Under the pieces are notes generated by a model that searched no databases, had not been told where the DNA came from, and saw nothing but the letters and a program-made list of their open reading frames with translations. The translations under genes and the position numbers were made by a program. Positions 35,445-45,060 of a stretch of DNA of 64,000 bases are shown in pieces (within the stretch, counting starts at the first letter, position 1; each line of letters begins with the position of its first letter). The stretch is from the NCBI RefSeq assembly GCF_007859715.1, contig NZ_SJPG01000001.1, positions 1,452,728-1,516,727 of the forward strand, written 5' to 3'. The DNA comes from Rubinisphaera italica (GTDB taxonomy: Bacteria > Planctomycetota > Planctomycetia > Planctomycetales > Planctomycetaceae).

Positions 35445-37549
35445 GTTTTCTATTCGGCTCATTTCTATTAGGGACGGCTGCCATCCTGGCTCCGATTCTG
35501 TTTCATTTGATCAAGCGGACACCCAAAGATCATTATGAGTTCAGTTCGCTGATGTTTCTTAAGCCAACGCCACCTCAGTTGACACGCCGTAGTCGATTGG
35601 ATCAGTGGTTACTTCTGGCAATTCGCTCTCTGGCGATTCTGCTCCTTGCGATTGCATTTATGCGTCCCTATTTTCGGGCTCAAGCCGATCTATCACTGGC
35701 CGACGCACCGACTCGGCATATTGCAATTCTCATTGACCGTAGCGCCAGCATGCAACGCGGCGAACTCTGGGAGAAAGCAATTCAGGATGCGAAATGGGTG
35801 GTTTCTAATCTTGAGCCAACGGATGAAGTCTCGCTCTTTGCGTTTGAGGAGAAACTCGAAACTCTGGTCGGTCCAGACTATTCAACCGGAGTTGATCGGC
35901 AGCAGCGTCGTCAACTGATATTGGATCAATTGGACAATCTAACACCCTTGTGGGGGGCGACTGAACTGGGGTCGTCTTTGTTGAATGTCGCCGAACGACT
36001 GGTCGAGCATGACGATCTCAGTCAGGCCCATGCCGCTCTGCAAATCGTGTTGATTGCTGATTTACAGACCAGTTCAAAGTTGGACGAGTTGCAGTCAAAT
36101 CAGTGGCCGGAGGCTGTGCGACTTGATTTGAGAATTATCACCCCCTCAGAAGAGTCAAATGCTCGATTGCGTCTGCTTCAATCGTCAGATGATGAGACTG
36201 GTGACAAACCGATTCCTCGCGTGCGGGTCAGTAATGCTTCGGGTTCTATAATAGAGCAGTTTGAAGTCAACTGGAGCGATGAACTGGGCCAACAATCGAA
36301 ATCAGTTCCATTTTATGTGCCTGCAGGGGAAAGTCTTGTCCTTGAAGTTCCGTATGATCAATCCAAGTTAACTCCTGATCGACTCCTGTTGAGCGGCGAT
36401 GATGCTGGAATGGAATTCGACAATCTATTTTATGTGGTCCCGCCGACCCAGGAGCAGATCAAGATTGCCTATTTCGGATCGGATGCCGATGATGATCCAG
36501 CCGGCATGCGTTTCTACTTGAGTCGGGCATTCAGTGAAACAGTCGCTCGAAAAGTAGACGTTGAAACGGTTGCACCAGATGCGGTTCTGAATTGGGAATT
36601 CGATCAGCTTCCTCGACTTGTGGTGATTTCAGAATCAATCTCTCAATCTCATCAAACTGCGGTAGACAATTATCTGAAACGTGGTGGTCACGTTCTTGTG
36701 GTGTTGACGAGCGAACAAATGGTGAAAGATCTCGGAACCTGGCTTGGGAATGTCCAACTGGAGTCGTCTGCTTTGGAATCCGCATCCGAAAATGATTCGT
36801 ATGTTATGCTCGGAGAGATTGACTTCCGGCATCCGCTCTTCGTTCCGTTTTCAGGCTCCCGCTACAATGATTTTACAAAAATACAATTTTGGAAGCATCG
36901 CAAAGTCAAGCTTCAGGAGGTCGAGAACGCGACCGTCATCGCACGCTACGAGGACCAGGCACCTGCCTTGTGGTCTTTGAATCGAGGCCCAGGAGTATTG
37001 TATACACTCAGTTCCAGCTGGAATCGAGAGGATAGTCAACTGGCTCGTTCGACGAAGTTTGTGCCATTGCTTTCCCGCTGGCTGGAACTGGCTGCAGGTA
37101 ACCGAATGGCAGCTGATTCATATGTTGTCAACCAACCCGTCCCATTGCCGGAAGGTGGGGAAACGCGAACAGTTCAAATGCCGGACGGTACCGAACTCCA
37201 GTTGAGCGATGATAATAAAGTCTTTGAGCAGACAACTCAGCCGGGGATTTATTCATTGATTGTGGATGGGAATGATAAATCATTCGCCGTCAATCTGGCA
37301 GATTCTGAAAGTGAAATCAAATCTCTGGAACTTGAGCAACTTGAGCAGCTGGGAATTCCGATTGGAACTTCGCTCACACAGGCCGAACAACTCGAACGGA
37401 TGCGGCAACTCCGCGATTTTGAACTTGAAAATGAGCAAAAACTCTGGAAGTGGCTGATTGTTGCAGTTCTTGCACTATTGGGAATCGAAACACTCATGGC
37501 TGCGAGACGAACTCGTCCCTCAATTTCCTTACAGGAATCACGCGAATGA
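35441..37549 (+). CDS. BatA-like membrane protein with VWA domain (operon 1)
   Basis: 702 residues starting at a GTG that overlaps the previous stop. The N-terminus (about 1-80) is the BatA/aerotolerance N-terminal domain with two membrane helices flanking HLIKRTPKDHYEFSSLMFLK. A VWA domain follows, with an intact MIDAS motif DRSAS at 99-103. The middle part (about 240-640) is beta-rich and probably periplasmic; it includes a segment like a glutamine-amidotransferase fold (LPRLVVISESISQSHQTAVD). A last membrane helix lies at about 670-690. It likely forms an envelope complex with the MoxR ATPase. The stop overlaps the next ATG by four bases. Confidence 0.9.
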   Translation: MSFLFGSFLLGTAAILAPILFHLIKRTPKDHYEFSSLMFLKPTPPQLTRRSRLDQWLLLAIRSLAILLLAIAFMRPYFRAQADLSLADAPTRHIAILIDRSASMQRGELWEKAIQDAKWVVSNLEPTDEVSLFAFEEKLETLVGPDYSTGVDRQQRRQLILDQLDNLTPLWGATELGSSLLNVAERLVEHDDLSQAHAALQIVLIADLQTSSKLDELQSNQWPEAVRLDLRIITPSEESNARLRLLQSSDDETGDKPIPRVRVSNASGSIIEQFEVNWSDELGQQSKSVPFYVPAGESLVLEVPYDQSKLTPDRLLLSGDDAGMEFDNLFYVVPPTQEQIKIAYFGSDADDDPAGMRFYLSRAFSETVARKVDVETVAPDAVLNWEFDQLPRLVVISESISQSHQTAVDNYLKRGGHVLVVLTSEQMVKDLGTWLGNVQLESSALESASENDSYVMLGEIDFRHPLFVPFSGSRYNDFTKIQFWKHRKVKLQEVENATVIARYEDQAPALWSLNRGPGVLYTLSSSWNREDSQLARSTKFVPLLSRWLELAAGNRMAADSYVVNQPVPLPEGGETRTVQMPDGTELQLSDDNKVFEQTTQPGIYSLIVDGNDKSFAVNLADSESEIKSLELEQLEQLGIPIGTSLTQAEQLERMRQLRDFELENEQKLWKWLIVAVLALLGIETLMAARRTRPSISLQESRE

Positions 37550-40500
37550 TCAATCGCGAACTCAAGCATCAACTCGACCGCGTAGACAAGCGTCTGCGAA
37601 TGTATCGTTTCTGGAGTGGGCTTGGAATCGTCCTGATCTCAACTGCTGTTTTGACTGGGCTGATTTATGCATACCAGCGCGGGACGGGCAACACGATCGA
37701 AGGAGGACTGCAACTCACATTGAGTGTCGCTTTGCTGGGATCTTTTTTCGTCATCGTGGCCAGCTTTTTTACAAGACGCGAACAGCATCGTCTGGCTCAA
37801 CAGATAGAGTCTCGCTATCCGCAACTCGATTCTGTATTAGTCACTGCACTTGACCAGCAGCCTGACAAATCAACTGGGCACTGGGGATATCTTCAACAAT
37901 CCGTCGTTGATAAAGCCGTGCATCATGCACTCGTTCATGACTGGCGATCACTAGTCTCTTCAAAACAGATGGGTTTCGCACGCTTTTCCGCATTCGCCGG
38001 AATTGTGTTTCTGGTTTTGGGGTCACTCGGGCTCAACTCACTTCCCGCAAACCGGATACCAGAAAAATCGACTCCAGAAAAATTGTTCGACAATGTGGAA
38101 ATTGGCTATACGGCATACGACGTCATCATTGAACCGGGTGATACCGAAGTGGAGCAGGGGACAAGTCTACTCGTACTGGCACGATTTGCTGATCGGCTAC
38201 CTCCAGAAGCGACACTGATTTACAAAACTGATGGTGGAGTGGAGCATGCGGTTCCCATGTCGCGATCTTTAGATGATCCTCTTTTTGGAGGTCGGATCGC
38301 ATCCGTAGAAAGTCCACTGAACTATCGAGTAGAAATTGGCAGTCAGAGGACCAGTGGCTATCGAGTCGACGTATTCACTTACCCAATGCTGGTTCAGACG
38401 GACGCCCGACTTCTCTTCCCGATATATACCAATCAGGAGGAAAAGCTGGTTCAGGATGTGCGACGTGTTTCGGCAGTGGAAGGCACAAAATTGACGCTGA
38501 TGTGTCGCGTGAATAAAGCTCTCGCGACGGCGCAGTTTGTTGAAGTCATCGAGAATCAGGAGGAAACGATCTCTTTGAATCCAAGTGATACCGACACTTT
38601 AATCTACGAGACCTCTTTTGTTGTCAATCGTTCGCGTGAACTGGAACTTTATTTGACGGATGAGAACGGACGCACGAACAGGCATCCCCCTAAGTTTCGC
38701 ATCACGATGATTGAAAATCTCCCTCCGGATATCAAACTGGCAAAACCGACTCGGGATATCGAAGTCTCACCCATCGAAGAAGTTGAGTTGGCTGCTTCGG
38801 CCTGGGACGACTTCGGACTCCAGCAGGTGGGGGTGAGCTATTCAATTCCCGGAAGAATCGAACAAGAAATTTCCATTGGCGATACTTTCCCAGCTAAAGA
38901 ACGCATCGAAGTTGAACATCTGCTGGCTTTTGAGGAATTGGATGCCTCGTCCGATGAGTTACTCACCTGGTATTTCTGGGCGGAAGATATTGGTCCCGAT
39001 GGGGAGGTCCGCCGTGTTTCCAGTGATCTGTTTTTTGCCGAGGTCCGTCCCTTCGAGGAGATTTTCCGTCAGGGGCAACAACCTGAGGGAAATTCTCAAC
39101 AGCAAAAACAGCAGAGTGGTCAGAATGCGGAGCAAGCCGAGGAATTAGCAGAACTTCAGAAACAAATCATCAATGCGACCTGGAAAATTATTCGACGCGA
39201 AACCAGAAATGAACCGTCCGCAGAATTCAAATCAGACATGCAGTTGATTACGGAATCTCAGCAGTCGGCTCTGACACAGGTGTTGGAACTCGAACAGAAT
39301 TTGGAGGATTCTGAATCGCTCGCTCATGTAGAACGTGTGAAACAGGAAATGCAGAAGGCGATCCAATCTCTGGAATCAGCAGGAAGTGGATCGTCAATTA
39401 GTCAGCTTCAACCGGCACTTGATCATGAACAGGCCGCTTATCAAGCATTGCTTCGTTTGCGAGCCAGAGAACACGAAGTTGTACAGTCCAGTCAGTCTCA
39501 GCAGTCAGGTCAGTCACAACAATCAAAAAACAGTCGATCTCAACAGCAGTTGAATCAGCTGCAACTCCGCGAAGATGAAAATCGATATGCACAACAGGAG
39601 CAGGCACAAACCGAACAGGAACAGCAAGCCAGTGAAGATCGTCAGGTATTGAATCGATTGAAGGAACTGGCCGAGCGTCAGGGAGATCTTAATGAACAAA
39701 TTAAGGAAGTACAGGCAGCCCTGGAAGAGGCGGAGACAGAAGAAGAACGAGCGGAAGCAGAGCGTCAATTAAAACGATTACGAGAAGAGCAGGAAGAACT
39801 TCTTCGCGATACCGATGAATTGCAGGAGCGAATGGAGCAGCCTCAGAACCAGGAACGAATGGCCGAGGCTCAGCAGCAACTTGATGAGGCTCGTGAAAAC
39901 ATTCGCCAGTCCGCGGAATCTCTTCAGCAGGAAATGCTGACGCAGGCTGCGAATCAGGGAACGAGGGCTCAACGGGGATTGGATGATCTTAAGGAAGAAT
40001 TTCAAAAGCGAACCGCAGGGGAATTCGAGGAACAGCTTCGCGAAATCCAGGAACAGGCGCAGAAGTTGGTTGAAGAGGAAAACAAACTGGCAGAACAGCT
40101 TGAGGATCTTCGTTCAGGTGACGACCCTGCCAGCAATTCGCTACGAGACTCGGGTGATCAACAGGCAAGCGAGCAACAATTGCTCAAGCAGAAAGAGCGA
40201 CTCAAGAACCTGCTCGATAAAATGCGTGAAACGATTGAACAGGCCGAAGAATCTCAGCCACTTCTGGCCGAAGAGCTTTACGAAACAATTCGCGATACCC
40301 GCAAAGCCGACCCGGAAAAAGCACTGGAAGCGACGGATCTGTCGCTCCAGCGAGGTCTTCTCGATTATGCTATCGAACAGGAAGAACTGGCGAGAGAAAG
40401 TATGCAGGGACTGGCCGAAGGAATTGACAAGGCAGCCGAGAAAGTGCTCGGTGATGAGGTTGAGTCTCTGCGTCGTGCTTTGTCTGAACTTGATCAATTG

Positions 40501-41301
40501 AATAAAGATCTCGATGGCGAATTAGCTCGTGCTGAAGGGCGTGAGTCTGATGAGCAAGTCGGACATACTTCCGCTGGAGAAGCCCGTGAAGTCAGCGAAA
40601 ATGAGAAGAAAAATGAAGAGGCCGAATCTCCCACAGGTCAAGGCACCTCTAAAGAGCAGCCGAATGAACAAGATTCAAAGATGCAGCAATCCGGGCAGCA
40701 AGGCAAGCCTTCCGCTCAGCCTGGAAAGCCCGGCCAGGAGTCTGCTCAAGAGTCTGAGCAGCCGGGGCAAACACCCGGCCAACAGAAAACTCCTGGTCAG
40801 AACAACAGCCCTGGGCAGCCAGGCCAGTCGCAGCAGAACCAACCTTCCGGACAGCAGCAGAACAGTCCAGGTAATAGACAATCAGAAGGTGATTCAAAGA
40901 CGTTGAATTTTGGTCCAGGGGGAATTGAACAATTTCTTAATAATGGTGGAAATGCTCCCGCGTCTCCATTTTCTGGGGATAACTTCGTCGAATGGTCGGA
41001 TCGCCTTCGCGATGTTGAAGAAATTGTCGATGATACTAATCTCCAGGCCGAGGCGGCTCGTATTCGTGATGAGGCCCGCGAAATTCGCAAAGAAATTCTC
41101 AATTCTTCCACACCCCCACAGTGGGATCTCATCAAGCAAAAAATTGCTCAACCGCTCACCGAACTGCAAAATCGTGTTGCGGAGGAACTGCTGAAACGTA
41201 CCGCCGAGGATGCCCGCGTACCCATTGATAAAGATCCAGTACCAGCCGAATATGAAGACGAAGTTCGTCGCTATTACCAACGTTTAGGGAGCGGCGAATG
41301 A
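37546..41301 (+). CDS. Very long coiled-coil membrane protein, DUF4175-like (operon 1)
   Basis: 1251 residues from the ATG at 37546, which overlaps the previous stop; an upstream in-frame ATG at 37450 lies inside the previous gene and is rejected. Three hydrophobic segments lie near the N-terminus (about 20-40, 55-75 and 140-160). A beta-rich region (about 190-500) follows. From about 510 to 1030 the protein is almost entirely Gln/Glu/Arg/Leu coiled coil. Residues about 1030-1140 are low complexity, rich in Gln, Pro, Gly and Ser. A short conserved C-terminal domain (about 1160-1251) ends the protein. The layout resembles DUF4175 proteins found in MoxR/Bat operons. A structural, scaffold-like role at the membrane is inferred. 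Confidence 0.85.
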   Translation: MINRELKHQLDRVDKRLRMYRFWSGLGIVLISTAVLTGLIYAYQRGTGNTIEGGLQLTLSVALLGSFFVIVASFFTRREQHRLAQQIESRYPQLDSVLVTALDQQPDKSTGHWGYLQQSVVDKAVHHALVHDWRSLVSSKQMGFARFSAFAGIVFLVLGSLGLNSLPANRIPEKSTPEKLFDNVEIGYTAYDVIIEPGDTEVEQGTSLLVLARFADRLPPEATLIYKTDGGVEHAVPMSRSLDDPLFGGRIASVESPLNYRVEIGSQRTSGYRVDVFTYPMLVQTDARLLFPIYTNQEEKLVQDVRRVSAVEGTKLTLMCRVNKALATAQFVEVIENQEETISLNPSDTDTLIYETSFVVNRSRELELYLTDENGRTNRHPPKFRITMIENLPPDIKLAKPTRDIEVSPIEEVELAASAWDDFGLQQVGVSYSIPGRIEQEISIGDTFPAKERIEVEHLLAFEELDASSDELLTWYFWAEDIGPDGEVRRVSSDLFFAEVRPFEEIFRQGQQPEGNSQQQKQQSGQNAEQAEELAELQKQIINATWKIIRRETRNEPSAEFKSDMQLITESQQSALTQVLELEQNLEDSESLAHVERVKQEMQKAIQSLESAGSGSSISQLQPALDHEQAAYQALLRLRAREHEVVQSSQSQQSGQSQQSKNSRSQQQLNQLQLREDENRYAQQEQAQTEQEQQASEDRQVLNRLKELAERQGDLNEQIKEVQAALEEAETEEERAEAERQLKRLREEQEELLRDTDELQERMEQPQNQERMAEAQQQLDEARENIRQSAESLQQEMLTQAANQGTRAQRGLDDLKEEFQKRTAGEFEEQLREIQEQAQKLVEEENKLAEQLEDLRSGDDPASNSLRDSGDQQASEQQLLKQKERLKNLLDKMRETIEQAEESQPLLAEELYETIRDTRKADPEKALEATDLSLQRGLLDYAIEQEELARESMQGLAEGIDKAAEKVLGDEVESLRRALSELDQLNKDLDGELARAEGRESDEQVGHTSAGEAREVSENEKKNEEAESPTGQGTSKEQPNEQDSKMQQSGQQGKPSAQPGKPGQESAQESEQPGQTPGQQKTPGQNNSPGQPGQSQQNQPSGQQQNSPGNRQSEGDSKTLNFGPGGIEQFLNNGGNAPASPFSGDNFVEWSDRLRDVEEIVDDTNLQAEAARIRDEAREIRKEILNSSTPPQWDLIKQKIAQPLTELQNRVAEELLKRTAEDARVPIDKDPVPAEYEDEVRRYYQRLGSGE

Positions 41302-43691
41302 GTGACTGGATTCGTGAACAGTTTTTGATTGAATTCCCGAATATGTGGGGGGCTCCTGATTGGGCTGTCCCAGCTTTTATTGCAGGCGGTTTGCTGTTTC
41401 TGCTGATTTTGTATTCTTACCGGGTCATCAAGGCTCCGTTGTGGCTCAAGTCTTGCTGCGGCCTCCTGAAAACCTTTGCGATTCTTCTGCTTATTGCCAC
41501 TCTCGTCGAGCCGATGAGGAGTGATTTGAAACCGACGCCGGGAGTAAACGTCTTCGTCATTCTCGCGGATCAGTCTCAAAGTTTACAACTGACCGATCCG
41601 GGGCAATCTTCAAGTCGAGCCGATACTCTTAAAGCCACATTAAATCGTGAGCAAGCCTGGCAGGTTCGTCTGGGGCAGGATTTCGAAGTTCGTCGATATC
41701 AGTTTGATTCTCAACTTTCTGGGGTGAGCGACTTCGACGAATACACAGCTCAGGGCGAAGGTTCATCAATAGTGTCTTCACTGAATACGATTGCAGACCG
41801 GTTTCGCGATCGTCCGACTGCCGGGATGCTCCTGTTTACTGATGGCAACGCGACCGATCTCGCTGCAGCTGATCTCTCTGGGACAGAAATAGACTGGAGC
41901 CAGTTTCCTTCTGTTTATCCCGTAGTCCTGGGTAAGGAGGAATCGGGGAAGGATATCAGTGTGCGACGTGTCACCGCCAGTCAGACAAACTTTGAAGCCG
42001 CCCCTGTCACGATAATGGCTGAAGTCAGTGCTTCAGGGATCATTGGCGAGTCAGTCGTTATTGAATTACTCGATGAAAAGTCCGATGTTCTGCAAACTGA
42101 GATCATCAACGATGTCCAGAATGATCAGACATTTGCGGTTCGATTTCAAGTGAAACCGGAACAAAGGGGTGTGTTATCTTATCAGGTTCGTGCATTCAGA
42201 GATGCCGAACAGGGAGTCTTCGAAAAGCCGGAAAAGAGTACCGAAGCGACGCTACTCAACAACACGCGATTAGTGATGGTTAATCGAGGTCGAGGGCCCT
42301 ATAAAATCCTCTATGTATCAGGTCGCCCGAATTGGGAATTCAAATTCTTGAATCGTGCCCTGGCTGGCGATGATGAAATTATCATTCATGCACTGATTCG
42401 CATCGCAAAACGGGAACCGAAATTTCAGTTTCGAGAAAAAGACTCGAATGCAAATCGGATTTTCACAAACACCGATGACGAAAAAAAAGAACAGGTCGAA
42501 CGTTACGATGAACCTGTATTATTGCGGGTCGGGAAAATGAATCCGGGAGAGCTCTCGGGTGGTTTTCCGAAAACACGAGAGGAATTGTTTAACTACCACG
42601 CGGTCATCCTTGACGATCTTGAAGCGGAGTTTTTTACTCAGGATCAGAAATCACTGTTGCAAGACTTCGTGAGTCAACGCGGCGGCGGGTTCATGATGCT
42701 GGGCGGGATGGAATCATTTGTCGATGGCGAATATCATCGTACCCCTATTGGTGAAATGCTGCCAGTCTACTTAAGTGGAGTGAGGCAGTCATCTGGATAT
42801 GATGCATACAGACTCGAGTTGACTCGTGAGGGAAAACTCGAACCCTGGATTCGCGTCCGTTCGACTGAACAGGAAGAGCGTCTTCGTCTTTCTGAAATGC
42901 CATTGCTGCAAACACTCAATCCGGTTGGTGCTCTCAAGCCCGCTGCCAGCTTACTGACGATCATTCGCAATTCAAAAAGCGAAACTGCTCCGGCACTCGT
43001 GACGCAACGTTACGGGAAGGGGCGCACATGTGCGTTAATGATTGGGGATTTATGGCGTTGGAAACTGCACCAAAATGCACCAGACAATGAAGACCTTGAA
43101 AAAGTCTGGCGACAAACGGCTCGTTGGTTGGTTGGTGAAGTTCCTCAGCGCGTTCTGGTGGATTCCACTCGAAAACTGGATAATCCCATTCATCCGATCG
43201 AAATTTCAATCGATGTGAATGACGAAAACTACAGGCCGCTCGATAATGCTGACGTCAAAATTGAAATCACTCCACCTGATGGAGAAGTGGTCAAATTGGT
43301 TGCTTCTCCCAATGAAGCATTTTCAGGGAAATATACTTCAAATTATGTTTCACGGGCTACTGGGATTTATCGTGCAAAAGTTATGACCTCGAATCCAGAT
43401 GGAAGTGAAATCAGTCAATCGGAAACTGGCTGGATTTCAGAACCGGCTACCGATGAATTTCTTACACTGAAACCGAATCTTGAATTTCTGGAAACGATCG
43501 CTGAGAAAACTGGTGGAGAGATCATAAAAATAGACGCACTCGAAAAATTTGTGAGAACTCTGCCCGATCGAGAAATCCCCGTTGTCGAACCGGAAATACA
43601 TTCAATCTGGCATAAGTGGAGTGTCTTTCTACTGGCAGTTGGACTGCTCGCTTCGGAATGGGGTCTACGACGATGGAAGGGGTTGGCGTGA
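41298..43691 (+). CDS. Membrane protein with degenerate VWA and glutamine-amidotransferase-like domain (operon 1)
   Basis: 797 residues. Two membrane helices lie near the N-terminus (about 25-45 and 53-70) and one at the C-terminus (about 770-790). A VWA-like region starts near residue 85 with DQSQS, which keeps the DxSxS pattern, and continues to LLFTDGNATD. From about 330 to 590 comes a class I amidotransferase-like fold (ILYVSGRPNWEFKFLNRAL, then FMMLGGMESF), which lacks an obvious nucleophilic Cys and so is probably a binding module. Such proteins are standard in planctomycete MoxR operons. It overlaps the previous stop by four bases, and the next gene starts one base after its TGA. Confidence 0.85.
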   Translation: MSDWIREQFLIEFPNMWGAPDWAVPAFIAGGLLFLLILYSYRVIKAPLWLKSCCGLLKTFAILLLIATLVEPMRSDLKPTPGVNVFVILADQSQSLQLTDPGQSSSRADTLKATLNREQAWQVRLGQDFEVRRYQFDSQLSGVSDFDEYTAQGEGSSIVSSLNTIADRFRDRPTAGMLLFTDGNATDLAAADLSGTEIDWSQFPSVYPVVLGKEESGKDISVRRVTASQTNFEAAPVTIMAEVSASGIIGESVVIELLDEKSDVLQTEIINDVQNDQTFAVRFQVKPEQRGVLSYQVRAFRDAEQGVFEKPEKSTEATLLNNTRLVMVNRGRGPYKILYVSGRPNWEFKFLNRALAGDDEIIIHALIRIAKREPKFQFREKDSNANRIFTNTDDEKKEQVERYDEPVLLRVGKMNPGELSGGFPKTREELFNYHAVILDDLEAEFFTQDQKSLLQDFVSQRGGGFMMLGGMESFVDGEYHRTPIGEMLPVYLSGVRQSSGYDAYRLELTREGKLEPWIRVRSTEQEERLRLSEMPLLQTLNPVGALKPAASLLTIIRNSKSETAPALVTQRYGKGRTCALMIGDLWRWKLHQNAPDNEDLEKVWRQTARWLVGEVPQRVLVDSTRKLDNPIHPIEISIDVNDENYRPLDNADVKIEITPPDGEVVKLVASPNEAFSGKYTSNYVSRATGIYRAKVMTSNPDGSEISQSETGWISEPATDEFLTLKPNLEFLETIAEKTGGEIIKIDALEKFVRTLPDREIPVVEPEIHSIWHKWSVFLLAVGLLASEWGLRRWKGLA

Positions 43692-43692
43692 A

Positions 43693-44694
43693 ATGAAAAT
43701 GGTGGCTGCTTTATTTGTGTTACTGTTATGTTCTGTTTCCAATACTTTCGGGCTGGAAACGCCATCGAATACGTCTGTCATCGTCGTTGTTGGGGAGTCG
43801 GGTGAATCCAGTTACGAAACGATGTTTGTGGAGTGGTCCAGACGTTGGGAACGTGCAGCGATTAAATCTCAGTCCCAATATCAAGTGATCGGAACGCAGA
43901 ACTCAACTGCTGATGAACAGGATCGCGATGCACTTTCCCGAATTCTAAAATCAATGTCTTTAGAGACTCCCGAAACACTATGGATCGTGTTGATCGGTCA
44001 CGGAACATTTGATGGCAGCAAGGCAAAGTTCAACTTGCGTGGTCCAGATATCACCGCAGCTGAACTGAATGAACAGCTCTCTGCAATTTCCTGTCGAATC
44101 GCATTCATCAACTGTGCCTCTGCGAGTGGGCCGTTCATTGGCCAACTATCTGCAAAGAATCGCGTAATCGTCACTGCCACCCAAAGTGGATTTGAATCGA
44201 ACTTTGCACGTTTCGGGGAATACCTTTCGACATTGATCGATGATCCTACAGCCGATCTTGACAAAGATGGTCAGACATCTTTGCTCGAAGCCTGGCTGGC
44301 CGCGTCGAAACAAACGCAGGAATATTATGATTCCAATTCCCAACTCGCGACCGAACACTCAGTTCTGGATGACAATGCCGATCACAAAGGAACGCCCGCG
44401 GATTGGTTCCGAGGTCTCCATCTCATTAAATCCACGACTGACGATTTCCTTCCAGATGGTACTTTCGCCAGTCAGTTCATTCTTGTTCCCGATCAAAACG
44501 ATGCCGCTCTGTCCGAGGAGCTTCGAAGTGAACGCGATCAACTCGAAGTCGAACTTGCCAGACTTCGCCAACGAAAGGCTGCTTTTACTGAATCGGAGTA
44601 CTTGAAAGAACTTGAATCTCTACTGATTCCCCTGGCTGAAATTTATCGAAAATCAAAAACGGAATCAGATGACAACAGAAACAAAGCCGATTGA
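43693..44694 (+). CDS. Secreted caspase-like (clan CD/C13-type) peptidase candidate (operon 1)
   Basis: 333 residues from the ATG at 43693; a longer frame from 43582 lies inside the previous gene. A signal peptide occupies about 1-20. The core has the layout of caspase/legumain-type peptidases: a hydrophobic strand leading to IGHGTFDG with His103, then a strand leading to INCASASG with Cys141. This is the His-then-Cys order and spacing of the catalytic dyad. The following segment (VIVTATQSGFESNFARFG) is also typical. The C-terminal 60 residues form a coiled coil with a charged tail. It is the last gene of the operon, separated by one base from the one before. Proteolysis of an envelope target, possibly one of the partners, is plausible but unproven. 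Confidence 0.75.
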   Translation: MKMVAALFVLLLCSVSNTFGLETPSNTSVIVVVGESGESSYETMFVEWSRRWERAAIKSQSQYQVIGTQNSTADEQDRDALSRILKSMSLETPETLWIVLIGHGTFDGSKAKFNLRGPDITAAELNEQLSAISCRIAFINCASASGPFIGQLSAKNRVIVTATQSGFESNFARFGEYLSTLIDDPTADLDKDGQTSLLEAWLAASKQTQEYYDSNSQLATEHSVLDDNADHKGTPADWFRGLHLIKSTTDDFLPDGTFASQFILVPDQNDAALSEELRSERDQLEVELARLRQRKAAFTESEYLKELESLLIPLAEIYRKSKTESDDNRNKAD

Positions 44695-44896
44695 TTATCG
44701 ACAGGTATACTGAAATCAGTGCGGATCCTTGGTTCAATTTCCAATAAAATCATAACCCGGTGCGTCAGCGAGGCGATGATGTGGAATTCATAATCAGCGA
44801 TATCTTGACCATGTCAAACCTGTTAAACGAATGGCAAAACAGGCGATACTTAAGCTTCATAGATCAGTATTTCACATTTGAGTGTGCGATTTGCAT
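44695..44896. other. Intergenic stretch after operon 1
   Basis: No gene is supported here. The stretch, about 200 bases, lies between the last gene of operon 1 and the second copy of the MITE-like repeat. No clear terminator was found. Confidence 0.4.
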
Positions 44897-45003
44897 TTAG
44901 ACCATTTTCAAATGGTATCTGCAGTCGCATGGACATAAAATGTCCTAAAAACGCTGTGTTTGCTCCTGCTGAACGCTGCAGGTGATTTATGAATATACTC
45001 TAG
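44897..45003 (+). repeat. MITE-like repeat, copy 2 (107 bp)
   Basis: The best preserved copy. It starts TTAG and ends CTAG. The first 28 bases and the reverse complement of the last 28 agree at about 20 positions, and both run into CTGCAG. Internal palindromes are ACCATTT/AAATGGT near the left end and GGACAT/ATGTCC at 44931-44945. Direct repeats of AACGCTG at 44950 and 44972 explain the 22-base deletion in copy 3. The TA just inside both ends could be a target duplication. Confidence 0.88.
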
Positions 45004-45060
45004 GATGCCAATTGAATACGTGTGAGATATTCTTGGGATATCAATCTGCAATTCAATTTG

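Noticed and set aside
37450..37545. In-frame upstream start for the coiled-coil protein
   Set aside because: It would start inside the preceding gene; the ATG overlapping the previous stop matches all other junctions in the operon.
40650..40890. Possible collagen-like or tandem repeat
   Set aside because: The Q/P/G/S-rich stretch has no strict period; it is a low-complexity linker within the coiled-coil protein.
43582..43692. In-frame upstream start for the caspase-like protein
   Set aside because: The added 37 residues lie in the preceding gene and hide the signal peptide.
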